Positions 36,815-44,960 of a stretch of DNA of 64,000 nucleotides are shown here, piece after piece. The DNA is taken from the NCBI GenBank assembly GCA_021808665.1, contig JAKBBA010000003.1, forward strand, positions 62,001 through 126,000. Reading direction: 5' to 3'. The notes under the pieces are model-generated. The model did not search any database, was not told the origin of the DNA, and saw only the letters and a list, made by a program, of their open reading frames with translations. Within the stretch, counting starts at the first letter, position 1. Each line of letters begins with the position of its first letter. Both the position numbers and the translations under genes were made by a program. Source of the stretch: Actinomycetes bacterium (GTDB lineage: Bacteria > Actinomycetota > Acidimicrobiia > Acidimicrobiales > Palsa-688).

Positions 36815-37428
36815 CGCACTTCGGGTTGGGCCAGGTAGGCGGCGACCACGTCGGAGAGGGCGGCGATCCGGTCCCGTGTGCTGCGATAGCCGCGTAGCGG
36901 GCCGCCTACCGGGTCGCCCACCTCCAGCTTCGACGTGAGAGCCAGCAGGTCGGACCTGCGACGCCCGCCGTGCAGCAGAGCGACCTTGCTGCAAAGGTCG
37001 CCTTTGTTGTCGAAGGAAGCCTTCGTCGAACCGTCAGGTCCAGCGACTGCTGGGGAGGCATCGCCGATCCCGGTCGACTCTACGAGGTACGCAAACTCTC
37101 CAAGCAGGAACGTTTTGGGCCAGCAGGAGTCTTCGAGAAGCACCAGTTCCATAACGTGCTGGCGGGTCATCGCCAGGACCAGGTCCGCTTCCACGAGCAT
37201 GGCCCTATCGACGGTCCTGCTCCTGTGATGTGTCAGGTCGACGCCGATCTCGCCCATCACCTCCAACGCCCCTCGTTCGGCCGGAGCTCCGGAGGGGCCG
37301 AAACCCGCCGATCCCACCGTGAACTCCCCGTCGAAGGTTCGGTCCAGTGAGCGGATGAGCAGAGCCTCGCCCATCGGTGACCTGCAGCGGTTCGCGGAGC
37401 ACACGGTCAGCACGGTGAAAGGTGTCAT
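36811..37428 (-). CDS. Low-molecular-weight protein tyrosine phosphatase-like
   Basis: A 205-residue protein whose P-loop is V-C-S-A-N-R-C-R-S-P, the C-x5-R-(S/T) signature of LMW phosphatases and arsenate reductases. V-G-S-A-G-F and L-V-L-A-M-T-R-Q-H also match. The D-P loop near the C-terminus that supplies the general acid is not clear: D-A-S-P or D-P-V may serve. ATG 37428 is chosen; ATG 37467 would add 13 residues and lies close to the divergent menC-like gene. Possible roles are polysaccharide-export regulation or detoxification. Confidence 0.75.
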   Translation of the reverse strand: MTPFTVLTVCSANRCRSPMGEALLIRSLDRTFDGEFTVGSAGFGPSGAPAERGALEVMGEIGVDLTHHRSRTVDRAMLVEADLVLAMTRQHVMELVLLEDSCWPKTFLLGEFAYLVESTGIGDASPAVAGPDGSTKASFDNKGDLCSKVALLHGGRRRSDLLALTSKLEVGDPVGGPLRGYRSTRDRIAALSDVVAAYLAQPEVR

Positions 37429-37506
37429 AGGATGCCCCGAGAATGTACTCGCCGCAGTCCCAGCCATGAGAGCACCCCTCAAGTCGCCGACCGAGCAGGT
37501 GAAGTT

Positions 37507-38625
37507 TTGAGAGTTGAACGGGTCGTGCTGCGCCGCTTGGCAATGCCGCTGGTCAGCCCGTTCCGTACTTCGCTCGGGGTCGAAGCCGCTCGCGACGTCC
37601 TGCTCGTACAAATGGAAGGCCCCGATGCCGTCGGGTGGGGCGAGTGCGTGGCGATGAGCGAGCCGCTCTATTCCCCCGAGTACGTGGAAGGGGCGCACGC
37701 TGTCATCCGATCCCATCTGCTGCCTCGCCTGCAGCGGCGACGAGGCCAACTCCTGGCGGACGAAGTGGCACCGCTCTTGTCCGCAGTAAAAGGGCACCAG
37801 ATGGCCAAAGCGGCGCTAGAGGCGGCGGTACTAGACGCCGACCTGCGAGCGGCAGGTGTCAGCATGGCTTGGCACCTTGGTGGGGTCCGTGACCGTGTTG
37901 GCGCAGGAGTGTCCGTCGGTATCACAGCCACCATCGACGACCTCCTGGAGACCGTAGCCGGTCACGTCGAGGCGGGTTACCTTCGCATAAAGCTAAAGGT
38001 CGAGCCGGGCTGGGACGTGGAGCCGCTAAGAGCCGTAAGAGAGCATTTCGGTTACGGGCTGGCTTTGCAGGTGGACGCCAACGCGGCGTACACGCTGGGT
38101 GACGCGGGGCACTTGTCGAAACTCGACGAGTTCGAACTCGTCTTGTTGGAGCAGCCACTTCGCGACGACGACATCTCGGGTCACGCAGTTCTGGCCCGCA
38201 AGTTGCGAACCCCGATCTGTCTCGACGAGTCGATCACTTCGGCGGCGGTTGCGCTGGACGCTATTGACAGAGGTGCGTGCTCGATCATAAACGTCAAGGC
38301 CGGACGTGTCGGTGGATACCTAGAGGCCAAAAGGCTTCACGACGCCTGCTTCGAGCGTGGAGTTCCCCTCTGGTGCGGGGGAATGCTCGAGACGGGGATA
38401 GGCAGGGCGGCTAACGTGGCTCTCGCGTCGCTTCCGGGCTTCACTCTCCCCGGTGACATCTCGGCTTCCGATCGCTACTTCCGTCGCGACATCACCGAAC
38501 CTTTCGTGCTCCAAGCAGGGCACCTTATGGTGCCGCAGGGCCCCGGCGTGGGTGTCACGCCGGACTTGGAGGTTATCGACGAGGTGACCACGTTCAAGGA
38601 AGAGATAATCTGGCAAGCGACATGA
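37507..38625 (+). CDS. menC: o-Succinylbenzoate synthase / N-succinylamino acid racemase-family enolase
   Basis: A 372-residue enolase-superfamily protein. Catalytic lysines are in R-I-K-L-K-V-E-P-G, metal ligands in V-D-A-N, L-E-Q-P and L-D-E-S-I, and the second lysine in I-I-N-V-K-A-G-R-V-G-G. The opening R-V-E-R-V-V-L-R-R-L fits the MenC type 2 group, whose members make o-succinylbenzoate for menaquinone and/or racemise N-succinylamino acids. TTG 37507 is supported by AGGTGAAG just upstream. The hotdog thioesterase follows with an ATGA overlap, which favours a menaquinone role, but the other men genes are not here. Confidence 0.82.
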   Translation: MRVERVVLRRLAMPLVSPFRTSLGVEAARDVLLVQMEGPDAVGWGECVAMSEPLYSPEYVEGAHAVIRSHLLPRLQRRRGQLLADEVAPLLSAVKGHQMAKAALEAAVLDADLRAAGVSMAWHLGGVRDRVGAGVSVGITATIDDLLETVAGHVEAGYLRIKLKVEPGWDVEPLRAVREHFGYGLALQVDANAAYTLGDAGHLSKLDEFELVLLEQPLRDDDISGHAVLARKLRTPICLDESITSAAVALDAIDRGACSIINVKAGRVGGYLEAKRLHDACFERGVPLWCGGMLETGIGRAANVALASLPGFTLPGDISASDRYFRRDITEPFVLQAGHLMVPQGPGVGVTPDLEVIDEVTTFKEEIIWQAT

Positions 38626-39056
38626 CTGACTTTCCCCAGTTCGATTCGCACGTCGCCGCGATGATGGTGGCTGCGGACGGATCGGGTTCGGGTGGCCTTC
38701 CCGGGTATCTCGGGATGAAGATCGTAGACGTCGGACCGGGAGTTCTCGCCTGCGAGCTGGAGGTGACCGCCGAGCTTCTCAACCCGTTCGGAGCTGCCCA
38801 CGGTGGGGTGATCTCGGCTCTCGTCGACCATGTCCTCGGAGCGGTGTGCATGCCGGTCGTGCCGCCGGGATCATGGCCTGCGACCAGCGAGTTCAAGCTG
38901 AACTTCACCGCCCCGGCCCGTGCCGGTACGATGCGGGCTGAGGCGAGGATCGTTTCGTTGTCGAAGCGCACGGCGATCGTGCGGGTCGACGTGACCAACG
39001 AGTCCCGCTTGGTGGGAGTCGCGCAAGGAACCGTCACGGTAATGGCGCCTCGCTGA
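38622..39056 (+). CDS. PaaI-type hotdog thioesterase
   Basis: A 144-residue hotdog-fold protein with the central segment N-P-F-G-A-A-H-G-G-V-I-S-A-L-V-D-H, matching the PaaI/YdiI/DHNA-CoA thioesterase group. ATG overlaps the menC-like stop, so it is translationally coupled. DHNA-CoA hydrolysis in menaquinone synthesis is an attractive role by context; acyl-CoA release in degradation is the alternative. Confidence 0.85.
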   Translation: MTDFPQFDSHVAAMMVAADGSGSGGLPGYLGMKIVDVGPGVLACELEVTAELLNPFGAAHGGVISALVDHVLGAVCMPVVPPGSWPATSEFKLNFTAPARAGTMRAEARIVSLSKRTAIVRVDVTNESRLVGVAQGTVTVMAPR

Positions 39057-39096
39057 CGTTCAGTCCTCGAAGTAGTAGAAGCGCTGATTGCGCGTG

Positions 39097-40300
39097 CTAG
39101 GACAAGAGCGCCTCGATGTCGCTGGCGCTGAGCGACGCAGACTCGAATCCGCCGGAGTCCATCACCCCAGCGAAGAGCTCCGCTTTGCGGGCTTTTAGCG
39201 CCATCACCTTCTCTTCTATGATCCCGCTGGCCACGTAACGGTAGACGATGACCTTGCTCGTCTGGGCGACGGCGCGAACCCCCCTGCTCCAGGCACCATG
39301 CCAGCTCGAGCGTAGGACCCGGGCTGTGAGTGACGCAGCAGACGACGACGTCAGCAGGAGTTGGCGGGGGAGCATAAGAGGCGTCACAGGATGTGACGGC
39401 CATCTGGCGGCGAAGTCGGGGGCGCAACTCGGCTTCGAAGACGTCCACCTCCTTTGCCGGTACTTCGATAGTGGTGGCCGCTTTGATCAGTTCGACAGCC
39501 CGGAGCGCTTAACTGCTGCGACAGAGGCGCAAGCAGCAGCGCTGGAGTACGGGTCGTCTGGGGCGTCCCATCCCAACACACGAGTCCGTGGGGTGGGTCG
39601 CCGACTAGGAGCAGGCTGTCGGATGCCAGCAGCCGCCCGCCGTGGACGAGATTCGGCGTGATCCGCAGGAAGGAGCCGTCGAGAGCGGCATCCAGTTCCG
39701 CGGCGGCTGCCTCTTGGCTTAGTGTCACGGGTGCGGCGTTTCGCCCAGCAGCGACGAGGTAGAGGCCCAGCTCGCTCGCTTGGCCTAAAAGGTCCTAGAG
39801 CCGCCGGCTCCCAACCGACTCAAGCCAGACGGCCTCGTCCCCCGAGGAAACCCAGCGACGGTTGCCGTAGAGGCGCGCTAGAGCTTGCAACTCCCTGAGA
39901 AGTGAGATGTGCTCAGTACAGTAGCTCGTCGCACCCCAGCTTGCTCGCCAGCCCACCAGGTACTCCAAGGAACCTCAGGTCACGTTGCTGCGCACCCAGT
40001 TACCCGTGCTGGAATGTGTCACAGGACGCAGTCGCACTCCGGGGCGCGTGACCCGCTGCGAAGCTGCCGTGGAGCCGCGAGCTGCTATGGGCCGGGAGGG
40101 GACCAGCTCGAATTGCAGGCCGAGCGGTTCAGGCTCACGGTCTGTTGCCCCCGGCGACGGCTGCTAGGGGCCGCCGTGCCGGCCGGGGTGCTTCGAGACA
40201 ACAATGACTCCAAGGGCTCCTTCCAGCGCCCCGCCGTCCCGAGCGTCACCTAGACGCCATCTGATCGCAACCTTGCTTTCACTACGGGCGAGTTTACGGG
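39097..40300 (-). pseudogene. Decayed SNF2-family helicase gene
   Basis: A minus-strand remnant of an actinobacterial SNF2-type helicase. One frame from about 40300 to 39560 reads as the N-terminal accessory domain (P-L-G-L-Q-F-E-L, R-P-G-V-R-L-R-P-V, L-R-E-L-Q-A-L-A-R-L-Y, H-G-G-R-L-L-A and G-D-P-P-H-G-L). It is broken by at least three in-frame stops: 40164-40166, 39975-39977 (apparently Trp to TGA) and about 39792. A frameshift near 39450 continues as V-F-E-A-E-L-R-P-R-L-R-R. The ATPase core is then missing, and a last frame gives S-K-V-I-V-Y-R-Y-V-A-S-G-I-I-E-E-K-V, the end of the helicase C-domain. The 5' boundary is uncertain. Confidence 0.72.
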
Positions 40301-40366
40301 TCACCCGGTCTTGTCCTGTCAGGCTCTCACATGACAACCAGGTTCGCCGTAGCCTATCGTTCGGGC

Positions 40367-41143
40367 ATGGACATTCAAGGAACTTCGTCAATAGTCACCG
40401 GGGGTGCCTCCGGGTTGGGTGAGGCGACCGTGCGCAGACTCGCCCAGAGAGGCGCCCGCGTCGTCGTGCTCGATATGCAAGAGGAGAAGGGAGAATCCCT
40501 CGCCAAGGAGGTGGGCGGTGTGTTCGTGAAAGCGGACGTCACCAACACCGAAGAGGTGATAGCAGCAGTCGAGGCCGCCAAAGAGCTCGGCCCGCTTCGT
40601 TCTCTGGTCAACTGCGCTGGTATAGGGGCGGCTAGCCGGACCATCGGCAAGGACGGCACCTACGAATCGGCTTTCAACCTCGACTACTTCGCCAAGGTGA
40701 TACAGATCAACCTGATCGGGACTTTCAACTGCATCCGCCTCGCCGCGACAGCCATGAGTCTCACCGAACCCCTCGAGGACAACGAAAGGGGGGCGATCGT
40801 GAACACGGCCTCTCTAGCGGCCTTCGACGGACAAATCGGCCAAGCCGCCTACTCCGCTTCGAAAGGTGGAGTCGTAGGTATGACACTCCCGATCGCACGC
40901 GACCTAGGTGTGGTCGGAATCCGTGTCAACACCATCGCCCCTGGGCTCATCGACACGCCTATCTACGGCTCCGGTGAGGCTTCGGAGGCTTTCAAGGACA
41001 AACTGAAGAAGGACGTGATCTTCCCCGACCGGCTCGGCAAGCCCGACGAGTTCGCCTCCCTCGCATTGGAACTGGTGACTAACAGTTACATGAACGGTGA
41101 GACCATCCGCATCGACGGCGCTGCCCGTCTCGGCCCCAAGTAG
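40367..41143 (+). CDS. Short-chain dehydrogenase, 3-hydroxyacyl-CoA dehydrogenase type II-like
   Basis: A 258-residue SDR with cofactor motif TGGASGLGEA, N-C-A-G, catalytic Ser in N-T-A-S-L-A-A and Y-S-A-S-K. The long loop N-E-R-G-A-I-V and the opening D-I-Q-G-T-S-S-I-V-T match 3-hydroxy-2-methylbutyryl-CoA/HSD17B10-type dehydrogenases. ATG 40367 is chosen over ATG 40331, which only adds sequence before the domain. It is followed 6 bases later by an enoyl-CoA hydratase, suggesting a beta-oxidation pair. Confidence 0.88.
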   Translation: MDIQGTSSIVTGGASGLGEATVRRLAQRGARVVVLDMQEEKGESLAKEVGGVFVKADVTNTEEVIAAVEAAKELGPLRSLVNCAGIGAASRTIGKDGTYESAFNLDYFAKVIQINLIGTFNCIRLAATAMSLTEPLEDNERGAIVNTASLAAFDGQIGQAAYSASKGGVVGMTLPIARDLGVVGIRVNTIAPGLIDTPIYGSGEASEAFKDKLKKDVIFPDRLGKPDEFASLALELVTNSYMNGETIRIDGAARLGPK

Positions 41144-41149
41144 GCTGCT

Positions 41150-41917
41150 GTGGCGACAATCGACTACGCCGTCGACGGCCATGTAGCCGTCATCACAATA
41201 AACCGACCGGAGGCCCGAAACGCCGTGAACGGCGAAGTGGCCAGGGGGATCGAAGAGGCCATAGACCGTCTCGAATCTGACGATTCGCTTTGGCTGGGAG
41301 TGCTCACCGGTGTGCCCCCGGTCTTCTCCGCCGGGGCGGACCTGAAAGAGATCAACGCTGGCCGGGGTGCCGATCTGGGTACAGAGCGGGGAGGGTTCGC
41401 CGGCATCGCCAAGCGGGAAAGGACTAAGCCGATAATCGCCGCCGTGGACGGACCCGCCCTCGCTGGTGGTACAGAGATCTGCCTGTCCTGCGACCTCATA
41501 GTCGCGTCGACGACAGCACGATTCGGAATCCCTGAGGTAAAGCGGTGCTTGGTGGCGGCGGGTGGTGGCCTGTTTCGCTTGCCGCGCAAAGTGCCTTTCA
41601 ACATAGCGATGGAGCTTGCCCTTACCGGTGACCCAATTGACGCCGAACGCGCCTACCACTTTGGGTTGGTCAACAGGCTCTGCGATCCAGGTCAGGCGCT
41701 TAGTACTGCGATGGAACTGGCCCGCCAGATCGAAGCCAACGCCCCCGTCGCCGTCAGGGCGAGTCGCAGGGTTATCTACGCCGCCATGACCGAGGATGAA
41801 GACATGGGCTGGCGCCTTTCCGGGGAGGGAATGGCGGAGGCCATGCGAAGCGAGGACATGAAGGAAGGCCTGACGGCTTTCATCGAAAAGCGTCCGCCTC
41901 AGTGGTCAGGTAAGTAA
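41150..41917 (+). CDS. Enoyl-CoA hydratase/isomerase family protein
   Basis: A 255-residue crotonase-fold protein starting at GTG 41150. The CoA-binding oxyanion segments are FSAGADLKE and AVDGPALAGGTEICLSCD, and G-I-P-E-V-K-R follows. The usual catalytic Glu pair of hydratases is only partly conserved: Glu is present in G-G-T-E and in P-E-V. It immediately follows the SDR gene, so the two probably act in sequence on acyl-CoA. Substrate range unknown. Confidence 0.9.
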   Translation: MATIDYAVDGHVAVITINRPEARNAVNGEVARGIEEAIDRLESDDSLWLGVLTGVPPVFSAGADLKEINAGRGADLGTERGGFAGIAKRERTKPIIAAVDGPALAGGTEICLSCDLIVASTTARFGIPEVKRCLVAAGGGLFRLPRKVPFNIAMELALTGDPIDAERAYHFGLVNRLCDPGQALSTAMELARQIEANAPVAVRASRRVIYAAMTEDEDMGWRLSGEGMAEAMRSEDMKEGLTAFIEKRPPQWSGK

Positions 41918-42043
41918 AAGTAATTCACTGCAGCCGATGGCCGGCGCCGGGGAGCCCTAAAGGTTACTCGGCCCGGCCCGGGTTTCAGGTACTTTTCAGG
42001 TCGAGGTCACTGCTCGTTCAGGTCCCCGCAAGAACATAGCCAA

Positions 42044-43312
42044 GTGGGTTCGGCGTTGCGCGGAGATTCGGTCCCACGACTCCAAGGCGGGGCCCGCTGC
42101 CATCTGGCAGCGATCGACGTAGTCCGATTCCTCACGATCGGTGGCGTCATCCTCGTGCATTCGACGTCTTTCGCCAACTCGAACTCGTCGCTTGTAGCCA
42201 ACGCTGTCCTACAGCTGGCGCATGTGACCCGGTCGGTATTCCTGATGCTCTCGGGGTTCGTGCTTACCTACAGCTACCTCCGCCGGCCCCTCGGTCGTCG
42301 ATCGTTCTGGTCGCGGCGCTACCCTCTCATCTTGGTCCCGTACGTCATGTGGAGCGCTATCTACTTCGTAGCTGACGGCGAGGTGCACCCAGCTTGGAGT
42401 TCGCTCGGTAACTTCGTGGTCGACCTTAGCGATGCCCACGCCCACTTCCACTTGTACTTCTTGTTGTTGACGATGCAGCTCTATCTCGTTTTCCCGGCGC
42501 TTATGGTTGCACTCCGGCGCTGGCCGAAGGCGCTAACGCCGGCATTGGTCGTCACCGGCGTCGTGCAGTTGGCTTTCACCGGGGCTGCCGAGTACGGCTG
42601 GCGCCCTCCTGTGCTCGGAATGTGGTTCGAGCATCCGAGCTCATGGCTGTTCAGTTACACCTTCTACGTGGTGGGAGGGGTCGCTGCCGGGGCGCACTTC
42701 GACTCCGTGTCGGTGTGGGTCAGGTCCCACTACCGCCTCGCCGGCTTGTCGATAGCCGTTGTGGCGATAGTCGGCCTTGGAGTGTACGTGTTCAACATGG
42801 AGGTTCTCGGGTACGCTCCGATCAAAGCCAGCGCTGTGTTCCAGCCGGCCAACGTGGTCGAGGTGGTCGCTGCAACGCTGTCCCAATTCGCCCTGGGAAT
42901 GTGGCTCGCCGAAAGGGCTTCGGCTGCTCATCTCTCCTGGCTGGAGAGATCGTCGGACGTGTCTTTCGGGGTTTACCTTGCCCACCCCCTGCTGCTATCC
43001 GCCGTCCTTGACATTGCGGTCTCGAGCGGTCTTTCAAGCTTCTTGTCCGGTGTGCCGAGTCCACTTGTCGAAGTCATGGTCGTCTTTGGACTCGTCCCAT
43101 TCCTTTATACGGTAACTTTTGTAGTTATACAACTGGCGCGCCGAAGCGGGCTGAGCCTTGCTTTGACTGGGCGTCGCGCTACGAAGCGGCCGGCTACGGT
43201 AGTTTCAGGCGTGTCTGTAGCAGGAGACGTAGCCGTCATAGCGGGTGCTGCTAGGCCGCACATCGCTGGCGTGGCGACTACCGGCGATGCAACTCCTGCG
43301 GTGCTGGGATGA
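42044..43312 (+). CDS. Acyltransferase 3 family membrane protein
   Basis: A 422-residue multi-pass protein, about ten helices, with the family's N-terminal pattern A-A-I-D-V-V-R-F-L-T-I-G-G-V-I-L-V-H-S and helix L-S-G-F-V-L-T-Y-S-Y. The group O-acylates extracellular sugars and envelope glycans. GTG 42044 is the start with the only open frame; the 126 bases before it hold no gene. The C-terminal tail (about 365-422) is low-complexity. Its stop overlaps the start of the secreted esterase (ATGA), which suggests they act together on an envelope product. Confidence 0.83.
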   Translation: MGSALRGDSVPRLQGGARCHLAAIDVVRFLTIGGVILVHSTSFANSNSSLVANAVLQLAHVTRSVFLMLSGFVLTYSYLRRPLGRRSFWSRRYPLILVPYVMWSAIYFVADGEVHPAWSSLGNFVVDLSDAHAHFHLYFLLLTMQLYLVFPALMVALRRWPKALTPALVVTGVVQLAFTGAAEYGWRPPVLGMWFEHPSSWLFSYTFYVVGGVAAGAHFDSVSVWVRSHYRLAGLSIAVVAIVGLGVYVFNMEVLGYAPIKASAVFQPANVVEVVAATLSQFALGMWLAERASAAHLSWLERSSDVSFGVYLAHPLLLSAVLDIAVSSGLSSFLSGVPSPLVEVMVVFGLVPFLYTVTFVVIQLARRSGLSLALTGRRATKRPATVVSGVSVAGDVAVIAGAARPHIAGVATTGDATPAVLG

Positions 43313-44340
43313 TCGGTCGGCGCGAACTGGGGCAAGACCGTAGGAAGCGCGGCCTCGCCTATCTGGCGGTCCTGCTCGCCGCCGGAGCATTAGTGCTCGC
43401 AGCTGTGCTTGTGGGCGATCCAACTTTGACTAACGCAGCGTCGCACGCCGGGTCGACGCCCCACGCCGTAGCCGCGGCTCGCAGCGAGCGCACAAGTGCC
43501 TCCGCTGTGTCGCAGGCTTCGACTCCGGCTGGAGACAGGTCGACCCCTACCGGGACTGAGATCATGTGGTCATCGAAGACCTATTCGATGACCTTCGACG
43601 GGCTTACGAGAAACTACATGGTTTTCACGCCCGAGCTGGTCTCAGCTAGTCAGCTGCCAGTCGTCGTCGAGCTGGGCGGGTGTTGCACCACAGTCGACGT
43701 CGAGGTCGCGCGGGCCGACTTCCGGCAAGTTGCTAGCCCGGCGCTCCTCGTTTACCCGGAGTACGTGGACGAAAACTGGAACGCTGGAGCTTGTTGTGGG
43801 ACGCCGGCGACTGACCACATCGACGATGCCGGCTTCGTGAATGCTGTTATATCGCAGGTCAAGGCCTCCCAGCCTGCGGCCTCCCAAGGGCCCGTCTACC
43901 TCGCCGGGTACTCGAATGGCGGGAAGCTGGCGATGATGTTGGCGTGTCAGAATCCCTCCCAGTTCGCCGCTGTAGCGGTCTACGGAGCCACTCGGACCTC
44001 TGACTGCCCTGCGGTCGATTCGGAGTCAGTGCTGATAATGGCCGGCAGCGCGGACCCTGCGACGGCGATCTCCGGCACTCCCGTCGTTCAGAACGCGTAC
44101 ACGGAGCCGACGGTCGACGAGCTCGTAACTGACTACCGAAGCGCCGACGGCTGTAGCCAAGCGGCCGTTACGAGGGTGCTGGGGACGGCGACCGAGGCGC
44201 TGTGGGGAGAATGTCAGGGGGCCAGACAGGTCGCAGAAGTCGTCTACCAAGGCGACAACCACACTTGGCCGGAGACGTCAGGACCGACTCCCTCTGCCCA
44301 GTCCGTAATGTGGAGTTTCTTCGCATCGCTAGGCGCCTAG
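43309..44340 (+). CDS. Secreted esterase of the PHB depolymerase/LpqC type
   Basis: A 343-residue protein with an N-terminal membrane segment (about 14-36) that could be a signal peptide or anchor. A Ser/Thr/Ala-rich linker follows (40-85), then a hydrolase domain. The nucleophile is Ser in A-G-Y-S-N-G-G. The segment W-N-A-G-A-C-C-G-T-P is the hallmark of LpqC and related extracellular esterases; Asp and His are near S-A-D-P and D-N-H-T-W. Translationally coupled to the acyltransferase. Confidence 0.83.
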   Translation: MIGRRELGQDRRKRGLAYLAVLLAAGALVLAAVLVGDPTLTNAASHAGSTPHAVAAARSERTSASAVSQASTPAGDRSTPTGTEIMWSSKTYSMTFDGLTRNYMVFTPELVSASQLPVVVELGGCCTTVDVEVARADFRQVASPALLVYPEYVDENWNAGACCGTPATDHIDDAGFVNAVISQVKASQPAASQGPVYLAGYSNGGKLAMMLACQNPSQFAAVAVYGATRTSDCPAVDSESVLIMAGSADPATAISGTPVVQNAYTEPTVDELVTDYRSADGCSQAAVTRVLGTATEALWGECQGARQVAEVVYQGDNHTWPETSGPTPSAQSVMWSFFASLGA

Positions 44341-44367
44341 CGGGCTCAGGCTCCCCGGTGTAGCCCG
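44341..44367 (+). terminator. Hairpin after the secreted esterase
   Basis: CGGGCT (44341-44346) can pair with AGCCCG (44362-44367) around a 15-base loop immediately after the stop codon and before tRNA-Ala. No T-run and a large loop, so a weak candidate. Confidence 0.28.
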
Positions 44368-44426
44368 AGGGCGGTCGAGCGGGGTATGCTCTAGGCTGAG
44401 TCACACTGCACAAGCCGTACCGACCC

Positions 44427-44500
44427 GGGGACGTAGCTCAGCCGGCTAGAGCACCTGCTTTGCAAGCAGGGGGTCGTGGGTTCGAGTCCCATCGTCTCCA
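44427..44500 (+). tRNA. tRNA-Ala (TGC)
   Basis: Acceptor GGGGACG pairs with CGTCTCC (one G-T pair). The anticodon arm CCTGC/GCAGG holds loop TTTGCAA with anticodon TGC. The T-arm is GTGGGTTCGAGTCCCAT. Discriminator A; CCA not encoded. Relics of a toxin-antitoxin pair begin 18 bases downstream. Confidence 0.93.
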
Positions 44501-44518
44501 CTTGGCACATGTGGCCCT

Positions 44519-44671
44519 ATGCGCTACGGTGAGGTTGTCTGTAGTAAATCCGTCCGCGACTTGCGAAACACGGTCAGCGAGGTGCTTCGTCGGGTCGAGG
44601 GCGGGGAGCGGTTGACCCTAGCGGCAGACCGGTCCCCTGTGGACGAGATCGTGCCAATCCGCCGCCAATAG
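44519..44671 (+). CDS. Phd/YefM-type antitoxin, probably truncated
   Basis: A 50-residue frame not previously marked as a gene. It reads V-R-D-L-R-N-T-V-S-E-V-L-R-R-V-E-G-G-E-R-L-T-L, then R-S-P-V-D-E-I-V-P, which is the DNA-binding half of Phd/YefM antitoxins. The stop follows directly, so the C-terminal toxin-binding part (about 25-30 residues in the family) is missing. No strong ribosome site precedes ATG 44519. It is followed 2 bases later by a PIN-domain remnant. It may still act as a DNA-binding protein, but decay is more likely. Confidence 0.55.
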   Translation: MRYGEVVCSKSVRDLRNTVSEVLRRVEGGERLTLAADRSPVDEIVPIRRQ

Positions 44672-44673
44672 AT

Positions 44674-44847
44674 GCCGAGGTGGCGCGTCAGTTTGCCCGC
44701 ATCGTTGCCGCGCTGCGCGCACGTAGCCGCCGGGTCCCGATCCCCGACGCGCTTGTCGCTGCCACCGCGATTGTCGAGCAGATCCCAGTCGTCACCCAGG
44801 ACACCGACTATCAGGCGATCCCCGGCGTCGAAGTTATCCGGGTCTGA
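44674..44847 (+). pseudogene. C-terminal remnant of a VapC-type PIN-domain toxin
   Basis: A 57-codon frame resembles the C-terminal half of VapC: V-P-I-P-D-A-L-V-A-A-T-A-I-V and V-V-T-Q-D-T-D-Y, where the two conserved acidic sites of the PIN core sit, ending G-V-E-V-I-R-V. The N-terminal half with the first catalytic Asp is absent. There is no start codon with a ribosome site in this frame. With the antitoxin fragment it marks a broken TA module beside tRNA-Ala. Confidence 0.6.
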
Positions 44848-44960
44848 TCTCCGCCCGCCGCGCCTGAGGCAAGCCGTCGCGACCCGTACCGCCATCGCTA
44901 GCAGCCGGACTTCCTCTCTTTCCGAGACATCAAGGAATCCTTTGGCCGCCCCGACGATAC

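Noticed and set aside
39909..40253. Plus-strand frame of 114 codons in the helicase pseudogene region
   Set aside because: The opposite strand carries recognisable SNF2 accessory-domain sequence in one frame, so this is a shadow.
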